Shown: positions 58,092 through 64,000 of the stretch, one piece after another
How the letters are laid out: the number at the start of each line of letters is the position of its first letter
Position numbering within the stretch: position 1 is the stretch's first letter
Program-made: the position numbers and the translations under genes
The notes under the pieces: generated by a model
Databases searched by the model: none
Seen by the model: only the letters and a program-made list of their open reading frames with translations
Told to the model about the DNA's origin: nothing
NCBI GenBank assembly: GCA_965199915.1
Contig: OZ241348.1
Coordinates: forward strand, 4,216,001 to 4,280,000
DNA: 64,000 bases
Direction: 5' to 3'
DNA from: VXYL01 sp965199915
GTDB lineage: Bacteria > Pseudomonadota > Gammaproteobacteria > Pseudomonadales > Azotimanducaceae

Positions 58092-59561
58092 ATGCTCCGG
58101 GTCGCACACGAAGCCTTGACCTACGACGATGTTCTGCTGCTGCCGGCCTATTCCGAAGTCCTGCCCTCCGAAGTGGACGTGCGCACCCGCCTAACGCACC
58201 GCATCGACCTGAACATTCCGCTCATCTCGGCGGCGATGGACACCGTCACCGAAGCGGGTCTCGCCATCGCCTTGGCGCAGGAAGGCGGCCTTGGCGTCGT
58301 CCACAAGAACATGCCGCTCGAAGCGCAGGCGCGGCAAGTGCGGGCGGTGAAGAAGTTCGAGAGCGGCGTCATCCGCGACCCCATCGTCATCCGCCCGGAA
58401 GCGACCGTGCGCGAACTGATGACGCTAACGGCGGAGCACCGCATTTCCGGCGTGCCGGTGACGCGCGGCAACGAACTGGTCGGCATCGTCACCAGCCGCG
58501 ACATCCGTTTCGAGAAGCGCTTGGACGCCACGGTGGCGGAGGTGATGACGCCCAAGGAGCGCCTCGTCACCGCCGCGCAGGACGCCTCGCTGGAGGCGGT
58601 CACCGAGCTCCTGCACGCGCACCGCATAGAGAAGGTGCTGCTGGTGGACGGGTGTTTCGCCCTGAAAGGCATGGTGACGGTGAAGGACATCGCCAAGGCG
58701 CAGGCGTTCCCCAACGCCTGCAAGGACGCCCTTGGGCAACTGCGCGTTGGCGCCAGCGTGGGCACCGGGGACGAGACGGACGACCGCGTGGACGCCTTGG
58801 TGGAAGCCGGCGTGGACATTCTGGTGGTGGACACGGCGCACGGCCATTCCAAGCGCGTGCTGGATCGCGTGAGTTGGATAAAGCAAAAGCACCCGGACGT
58901 GGCCGTGATGGGCGGCAACGTGGGCACCGGCGACGGCGCCAAGGCGCTCGTGGAGGCGGGCGTGGACGCGGTGAAGGTGGGCATCGGCCCGGGCAGCATT
59001 TGCACCACCCGGGTGGTCACCGGCGTCGGCGTGCCGCAGATCACGGCGGTCTCCGAAGCCGCCAAAGCCGCCGAGGCGCGGGACGTGCCGGTGGTGGCGG
59101 ACGGCGGCGTGCGCTATTCCGGCGATGTCGCCAAGGCGATCAGCGCCGGCGCGTCCGCGGTGATGGTCGGTTCGCTGTTCGCCGGCACGGAGGAGGCGCC
59201 GGGCGAGACGGAACTCTATCAAGGGCGCACCTACAAGTCGTACCGCGGCATGGGTTCGCTCGGCGCCATGTCCGAAAGCCACGGCTCTTCGGACCGCTAC
59301 TTCCAAGAACCGGCAAGCGATGTGGGCAAACTGGTGCCGGAGGGAATCGAGGGCCGCGTGCCCTACCGCGGGCCGGTCGGCCCCATCATCCATCAGTTGG
59401 TGGGCGGTCTGCGCGCGGCGATGGGCTACACCGGCTGCGCGGACGTGGAGCGAATGCGCCGCGTGTCGCGTTTCGCCAAGGTGTCGCCGGCGAGCTTGGC
59501 GGAGAGCCACATTCACGATGTGGCCATCACCAAGGAGCCGCCGAATTACCCGAGCGCGTAG
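58092..59561 (+). CDS. guaB: IMP dehydrogenase
   Basis: 489 residues from ATG 58092. It oxidises IMP to XMP, the committed step of GMP synthesis. ALTYDDVLLLPAYSEVLPSEVDVRT is the usual N-terminus; two CBS domains lie at about 90-205 (VRELMTLTAEHRISGVPV and VAEVMTPKERLVTA); the active site is KVGIGPGSICTTRVVTGVGVPQ with the catalytic cysteine, and the flap is GSLGAMSESHGSSDRYFQ. It is followed by guaA after a 155-base gap containing a dispersed hairpin element. Confidence 0.96.
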   Translation: MLRVAHEALTYDDVLLLPAYSEVLPSEVDVRTRLTHRIDLNIPLISAAMDTVTEAGLAIALAQEGGLGVVHKNMPLEAQARQVRAVKKFESGVIRDPIVIRPEATVRELMTLTAEHRISGVPVTRGNELVGIVTSRDIRFEKRLDATVAEVMTPKERLVTAAQDASLEAVTELLHAHRIEKVLLVDGCFALKGMVTVKDIAKAQAFPNACKDALGQLRVGASVGTGDETDDRVDALVEAGVDILVVDTAHGHSKRVLDRVSWIKQKHPDVAVMGGNVGTGDGAKALVEAGVDAVKVGIGPGSICTTRVVTGVGVPQITAVSEAAKAAEARDVPVVADGGVRYSGDVAKAISAGASAVMVGSLFAGTEEAPGETELYQGRTYKSYRGMGSLGAMSESHGSSDRYFQEPASDVGKLVPEGIEGRVPYRGPVGPIIHQLVGGLRAAMGYTGCADVERMRRVSRFAKVSPASLAESHIHDVAITKEPPNYPSA

Positions 59562-59641
59562 GCGTTCGCCCGCAGGCGTTGGCGCAAGCGGGCGGCATTG
59601 TCCGCCGGCCGGGTTCTTCAAGTGGCGTTGATCCGGATGAA

Positions 59642-59700
59642 CGAGTCAAGTGCTTGCGTCAGGCGCGGGCTTTGCGGCGCGAACGCGAACGCGCCCCGGC
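59642..59700 (+). repeat. Dispersed hairpin element, second copy, before guaA
   Basis: GAGTCAAGTGCTTGCGTCAG followed by gcgcgggctttgcggcgcgaac and gaacgcgccccggcg aligns with 47940-48003 across its length, with substitutions that weaken both hairpins. It lies just before ATG 59717. Confidence 0.55.
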
Positions 59701-59716
59701 GAACCAAGCGGCCGCG

Positions 59717-61288
59717 ATGAGCGAAGGCAATCCGGCCGACCGCGTGCTGGTGGTGGACTTCGGCTCCCAGTACACCCAGCTCATCGCCCGCCGCGTGCGC
59801 GAGCAGGGCGTGTATTGCGAGATCGCGCCGTTCGACGTCGACGCGGCCGCACTACGCGATTTCGCGCCCAAAGCCATCATCCTCTCCGGCGGCCCGGAAA
59901 CCGTCACCGGCGATGCCACGCCGCGCATCGCCGATGCGTTCTTCGCCGCCCGGGTGCCGATGCTCGGCATCTGCTACGGCATGCAAGCCCTGGCCGCCCA
60001 GCTTGGCGGGCAGGTGGCCGGGTCCCGCCACAGCGAATTCGGCCACGCCAAGGTGCGGGTGCATGGCGACAGCGCCCTGTTCGCCGGCCTCGGCCCCAGC
60101 CTGAACGTGTGGATGAGCCACGGCGACCGGGTAACGGAGCTGCCGCCCGGATTCACGCTGGCGGCGAGCAGCGTCAACGCGCCCATCGCGGCGATGGCCA
60201 ACGCCGAGCGCGGCCTGTACGGCGTGCAATTCCATCCGGAGGTCACGCACACCGCGCGCGGCGGCGAGTTGCTGCGGCGTTTCGTGTGCGAAGTGGCCGG
60301 CTGCTCCCGCGACTGGACCGCGGCCAGCATCATCGAGCATGCGGTGGCGCGCATTCGCGAACAGGTGGGCGACGGCCAAGCCATCCTCGGCCTCTCCGGC
60401 GGCGTGGATTCCACCGTCACGGCGGCGCTCATCTCGCGCGCCATCGGACACCGCCTCACATGCGTGTTCGTGGACAACGGCCTGCTGCGCAAGAACGAGG
60501 CCGAGGACGTGCGCGCCGCGTTCGGTCACCCGTCTCCGCGCGGCAACGCCATCTCCGTGAATCTGGTGTCGGTGGACGCGGCGGCCGAGTTCCTCGCCGC
60601 TTTGCGCGGCGTCTCGGACCCGGAGGAAAAACGCAAAGTCGTGGGCAAGACGTTCATCGACGTGTTCGAGCGCGAGGCGCGGCGGCTGCCCGATGTGCGG
60701 TGGCTGGGGCAAGGCACCATCTACCCGGACGTCATTGAATCCGCGGCGTCGAAATTCGGCAAGGCGCACGTCATCAAGTCGCACCACAACGTCGGCGGCC
60801 TGCCGGAGCGGATGCGGCTGCAATTGGTGGAACCGCTGCGCGATCTGTTCAAGGACGAGGTGCGGGCGGTGGCGGTGGCGCTCGGCTTGCCGGAGGAGCT
60901 GGTGCATCGCCACCCGTTTCCCGGCCCCGGCCTCGCGGTGCGCGTGCTCGGCGAGGTCCGCGACGAATACCTGCGCACGTTGCGGGAAGCGGACGCCATT
61001 TTCCGCGACGAGCTGTTCAAGACCGGCTACTACTACCGCGTGAGCCAAGCGTTCGCGGTGTTCCTGCCGGTGAAGTCCGTGGGCGTGGCGGGCGATTCGC
61101 GCCGCTACGCCCACGTGATCGCGTTGCGCGCCGTGCAGACCACGGACTACATGACCGCCCGCTGGGCGGAGTTGCCGCACGACCTGCTTGCCGCGGTGAG
61201 CAACCGCATCATCAACGAACTGCCGGAAGTGTCGCGGGTGGTCTACGACGTCACCGGCAAACCGCCGGGCACCATCGAGTGGGAATAG
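59717..61288 (+). CDS. guaA: GMP synthase (glutamine-hydrolysing)
   Basis: 523 residues from ATG 59717. It converts XMP to GMP using glutamine. The N-terminal class I amidotransferase has GICYGMQALAAQLGG with the catalytic cysteine and GVQFHPEVTHT with the catalytic histidine. The ATP-pyrophosphatase domain has ILGLSGGVDSTVTAALI, and the C-terminal dimer domain ends VVYDVTGKPPGTIEWE. It forms the guanine-synthesis pair with guaB. The frame is open far upstream but that part shadows guaB. Confidence 0.96.
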   Translation: MSEGNPADRVLVVDFGSQYTQLIARRVREQGVYCEIAPFDVDAAALRDFAPKAIILSGGPETVTGDATPRIADAFFAARVPMLGICYGMQALAAQLGGQVAGSRHSEFGHAKVRVHGDSALFAGLGPSLNVWMSHGDRVTELPPGFTLAASSVNAPIAAMANAERGLYGVQFHPEVTHTARGGELLRRFVCEVAGCSRDWTAASIIEHAVARIREQVGDGQAILGLSGGVDSTVTAALISRAIGHRLTCVFVDNGLLRKNEAEDVRAAFGHPSPRGNAISVNLVSVDAAAEFLAALRGVSDPEEKRKVVGKTFIDVFEREARRLPDVRWLGQGTIYPDVIESAASKFGKAHVIKSHHNVGGLPERMRLQLVEPLRDLFKDEVRAVAVALGLPEELVHRHPFPGPGLAVRVLGEVRDEYLRTLREADAIFRDELFKTGYYYRVSQAFAVFLPVKSVGVAGDSRRYAHVIALRAVQTTDYMTARWAELPHDLLAAVSNRIINELPEVSRVVYDVTGKPPGTIEWE

Positions 61289-61436
61289 TGTGCCGCCGCC
61301 AAGACAACGTGCGTTCCAGTGGGGCGGGTTTCAGCGCTCGGCCGGGACGCCGGCGGCCTTGCCGGGCGGCACGTCCGCAAGTGGCGCGTGCCGAGGCCAC
61401 GACAGACGGACGCGGCATGCGCCACGTCGTTTCGGA

Positions 61437-61976
61437 ATGGAACCAATAGCGGCCGAGGACGCGCGCTGGATGCGCGCGGCGCTGGCGCTGGCGGCGAACG
61501 CGGCAAAGGCTGGCGAGGTGCCGGTGGGCGCGGTGGTGGTGCGCGACGGCGCGGTGCTGGGCCGCGGCGCGAACCGGCCTATCCGATCCACCGATCCCAC
61601 CGCGCACGCCGAAATCGAGGCGTTGCGCGCCGCCGCCCGGCACGTCGGCAACTACCGTCTTGTCGGCGCGGATCTGTACGTTACGGTCGAACCCTGCCTG
61701 ATGTGCGCCGGCGCGCTGGCGCATGCGCGGATTCGCCGCCTTGTCTACGGTGCGCCGGAACCGAAGTTCGGCGCGGTGGCGAGCAGCGCCCAAGTGCTTG
61801 CCAGCGCTTGCATAAACCACCGGGTGCAGGTGCGGGGCGGCGTCTTGGACGCCGAGTGCTCGCGCCTCTTGGTGGACTTCTTCGCCGCCCGTCGGGGCCG
61901 CGCCGGCGAGCACCCGCCGCAATCAACCCTGCTCCAAGGATCGCCGCCGGGTTCCGCCCCACAGCCGGGGCGATAG
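61437..61976 (+). CDS. tadA: tRNA-specific adenosine deaminase TadA
   Basis: 179 residues from ATG 61437. It deaminates wobble adenosine 34 of tRNA-Arg(ACG) to inosine. Zinc motifs TAHAEIEALR (H-A-E, catalytic glutamate) and PCLMCAGA (P-C-x-x-C) are present; EDARWMRAALALAANAAKAGEVPVGAVVV is the usual N-terminus and LVYGAPEPKFGAVAS the RNA-binding part. It follows guaA, as in many gammaproteobacteria, after a 148-base gap in which I see no gene. Confidence 0.95.
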   Translation: MEPIAAEDARWMRAALALAANAAKAGEVPVGAVVVRDGAVLGRGANRPIRSTDPTAHAEIEALRAAARHVGNYRLVGADLYVTVEPCLMCAGALAHARIRRLVYGAPEPKFGAVASSAQVLASACINHRVQVRGGVLDAECSRLLVDFFAARRGRAGEHPPQSTLLQGSPPGSAPQPGR

Positions 61977-61986
61977 CCGCGTTCCG

Positions 61987-64000
61987 GTGCCTCTCCCGCT
62001 AGCAGTCATCGACGGCCCGCCGGCGTTTTCGCGGGCGCGGCTCGCCCGCCGGTTGCGCGAAATCAAGGAGCAGGCGCCTTGGGTTCGGCGCGCCTTCGCC
62101 GAGTTCGTTCACTTCGTGCTGCTCCGCGAGGAGCCGGACAGCGGTGAATGGAAAGTCGTTCGGGCGCTCTTGGATTACGGTCCGCGCATCGATCAGCCAA
62201 GGCTGATCGGCGTGCCGTTCTGCGTGGTGGCGCCGCGACCGGGCACCATCTCGCCGTGGTCGAGCAAGGCCACCGAGATCTTCCACCGCTGCGGCGCGCG
62301 GGCGGTGGCGCGGGTGGAGCGCGGTGTGCGCTGGCACTTCAAGGGCGAGCCCCCGCGGCAGCTCGACGCGCTGCACGACCGCATGACCGAGACGGTGGTG
62401 TTCGGCGACGACTTCTCCAGCCTGTTCGCGCCGGAACGCGCGCCCAAGGACTTGGCGCACATGGCGTTGCGGCCGGACGCGCGCGCCGCCCTCGCCGCCG
62501 CCAACCAACGCTTGGGCTTGGCGCTCTCGGCGGAGGAGATCGGCTATTTGGCCGCGACATTCGCCGCCCTTGGCCGCGACCCCTCGGATGTGGAGCTGAT
62601 GATGTTCGCGCAGGCGAACTCCGAACATTGCCGCCACAAGATCTTCAACGCCGAGTGGCGCATCGACGGCGCGCCGGCGACCGGGGGTTCCCTGTTCGAC
62701 GCGGTGCGCGCCACCTACCGCCGCATCAACGGCGCCGGCATCGTGTCGGCGTACTTGGACAACGCCGCCGTCGCCGAGGGCAATGCGGACACCCGCTTCT
62801 TCCCCGGCGCGGACCGCGTCTACCGCAGCCGACCCGCCACCACCCACCGCCTGATGAAGGTGGAGACGCACAACCACCCCACGGCGATTTCCCCCTTCCC
62901 CGGCGCCGCCACGGGTTCCGGCGGGGAGATCCGCGACGAAGGCGCTGTGGGGCGGGGTTCCAAGCCCAAGGCCGGCTTGGTGGGCTTCACCACCAGCCAC
63001 CTCCACCTTGGCGCGCGGCCCGAACCGTGGGAACGGCCCTCCGAGCAACCGAGACACATCGCCAGCGCCCGCGAGATCATGCTCCAGGCGCCGCTCGGCG
63101 CCGCCGCTTTCAACAACGAGTTCGGGCGCCCGTGTCTCACCGGCTACTTCCGCACCTTCGAGGCGTCCAGCCACCGGCCGGGCGAGCGGTGGGGCTACCA
63201 CAAGCCGGTGATGATCGCCGGCGGCGTGGGCGCCGTGGCCGCTGAACACGTCGCCGCGGCTGCCGTGCCGGTGGGCGCGAAGCTGGTGATCTTGGGCGGC
63301 CCGGCCATGCTCATCGGCTTGGGTGGCGGCGCGGCGTCCAGCATGGCCGCGGGCGAGGGCGATGCGGAGTTGGACTTCGCCTCCGTGCAACGCGACAACG
63401 CCGAGATGCAACGCCGCTGCCAAGAGGTGATCGACCGCTGCTGCGCCCTCGGCGCCGCCAATCCCATCCGCCTGATCCACGACGTGGGCGCCGGCGGGCT
63501 CTCCAACGCGCTGCCGGAACTGCTGCGCGACGCCGGCGTTGGCGGCCGCTTCGACATCCGCGCCGTGCCCACCGCCGATGCCGGCATGTCGCCGATGGAG
63601 ATCTGGTGCAACGAGGCCCAAGAGCGCTACGCGCTGGCCATCGCGGCGCCAGACTTGCCCGCGTTCGCGGCCATTTGCAAGCGCGAGCGCTGCCCGCACG
63701 CGGTGGTTGGCGAAACCACCGCCGAGCGGCGGCTGCTGGTGGTGGATTCGCGGCTTGGCGGCGCGCCGCCGGTGGACATGCCGCTGGCGGCGCTGTTCGG
63801 CGACGTTCCCAACACGGTGCGGGAGTTCGCCACCCGCCGCCGCGCCACGCGCGCGTTCAATTACGCCCGCTTGGACCTGGCCGAAGCCATCGAACGGGTG
63901 CTGCGCTTTCCGGCTGTGGCAAGCAAGAAGTTCCTGGTCACCATTGGCGACCGCAGCATCACTGGCCTCGTGGCGCGGGATCAGATGGTGGGCAGACGCC
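61987..64000 (+). CDS. purL: Phosphoribosylformylglycinamidine synthase, N-terminal half (runs off the right edge)
   Basis: Begins at GTG 61987 (or a later start) and stays open to the end of the window, about 671 codons of an enzyme that is normally about 1290 residues in proteobacteria. It makes formylglycinamidine ribonucleotide in purine synthesis. Seen: the N-terminal PurS-like domain (IDQPRLIGVPFCVVAPRPGTISPWSSKATEIFHRCG), the linker with FAQANSEHCRHKIFNAEW, and the FGAM-synthase domain with METHNHPTAISPFPGAATGSGGEIRDEGAVGRGSKPKAGL. The glutaminase domain would lie beyond the window. A long open frame on the opposite strand is only its shadow. With guaB and guaA it makes a purine-synthesis cluster. 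Confidence 0.95.
   Translation, partial: MPLPLAVIDGPPAFSRARLARRLREIKEQAPWVRRAFAEFVHFVLLREEPDSGEWKVVRALLDYGPRIDQPRLIGVPFCVVAPRPGTISPWSSKATEIFHRCGARAVARVERGVRWHFKGEPPRQLDALHDRMTETVVFGDDFSSLFAPERAPKDLAHMALRPDARAALAAANQRLGLALSAEEIGYLAATFAALGRDPSDVELMMFAQANSEHCRHKIFNAEWRIDGAPATGGSLFDAVRATYRRINGAGIVSAYLDNAAVAEGNADTRFFPGADRVYRSRPATTHRLMKVETHNHPTAISPFPGAATGSGGEIRDEGAVGRGSKPKAGLVGFTTSHLHLGARPEPWERPSEQPRHIASAREIMLQAPLGAAAFNNEFGRPCLTGYFRTFEASSHRPGERWGYHKPVMIAGGVGAVAAEHVAAAAVPVGAKLVILGGPAMLIGLGGGAASSMAAGEGDAELDFASVQRDNAEMQRRCQEVIDRCCALGAANPIRLIHDVGAGGLSNALPELLRDAGVGGRFDIRAVPTADAGMSPMEIWCNEAQERYALAIAAPDLPAFAAICKRERCPHAVVGETTAERRLLVVDSRLGGAPPVDMPLAALFGDVPNTVREFATRRRATRAFNYARLDLAEAIERVLRFPAVASKKFLVTIGDRSITGLVARDQMVGRR

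Noticed and set aside
57920..61288. Apparent 1122-residue GuaB-GuaA-like fusion frame
   Set aside because: The upstream part is guaB in the wrong frame; guaA begins at 59717.
61999..63699. 566-residue open frame on the minus strand
   Set aside because: Shadow of purL, whose FGAM-synthase motifs on the plus strand are clear and run to the window edge.

Overview
The window looks like chromosome from a GC-rich gammaproteobacterium (GC visibly around two thirds, not computed). The clue is the gene order rsfS-rlmH-mrdA-mrdB-mltB-rlpA-dacA-lipB, the standard gammaproteobacterial cell-elongation cluster. F420-type oxidoreductase, acyl-CoA dehydrogenase, DUF35 and thiolase genes together with very large secreted repeat proteins suggest a free-living or host-associated marine lineage; that part is inference.

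Layout. 1-5.2 kb: the end of an AAA ATPase/PD-(D/E)XK protein, then a 1362-residue secreted LRR/Fn3 protein. 5.3-9.7 kb (minus): methyltransferase, small membrane protein, LLM oxidoreductase and M48 peptidase, with stop/start codons overlapping. 9.7-18.3 kb: a giant secreted protein (about 2730 residues, one frameshift) preceded by a run of 24 C, followed convergently by a full-length AAA/PD-(D/E)XK paralogue. 20.2 kb: a deleted relative of the giant gene. 20.8-30.2 kb: LON-domain protein, nadD and the elongation/lipoylation cluster. 30.3-33.3 kb: a lone AAA ATPase and a DUF35/thiolase pair. 33.4-42.1 kb: an accessory zone of duplicated and broken gene ends around a lower-GC four-gene operon (cytosine-5 DNA methyltransferase, GHKL/MORC-like ATPase, frameshifted unknown gene, DUF6339-like protein) and a toxin-antitoxin-like nucleotidyltransferase pair. 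42.1-47.7 kb (minus): a third secreted LRR protein. 48-49.5 kb: a GH32-like hydrolase. 49.7-52 kb: two acyl-CoA dehydrogenases. 52.5-57.3 kb (minus): YcgN-type protein, rnd, recR, ybaB, dnaX. 57.3-64 kb: glycerophosphodiesterase, guaB, guaA, tadA and the first half of purL.

Themes. (1) All three giant surface proteins end in the same two alternating beta-rich units (called A and B here, order A-B-A-B; key motifs HFNS, GKWRL and TNLS), which I cannot assign to a named family. Loose 3' ends of such genes are scattered in the accessory zone. (2) The methyltransferase/GHKL/unknown/DUF6339-like operon is the best candidate for a little-described defence system. (3) The 24-C run before the giant gene is a candidate phase-variation switch. 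(4) Thirteen adjacent gene pairs meet at four-base NTGA overlaps, some implying TTG or even CTG starts.
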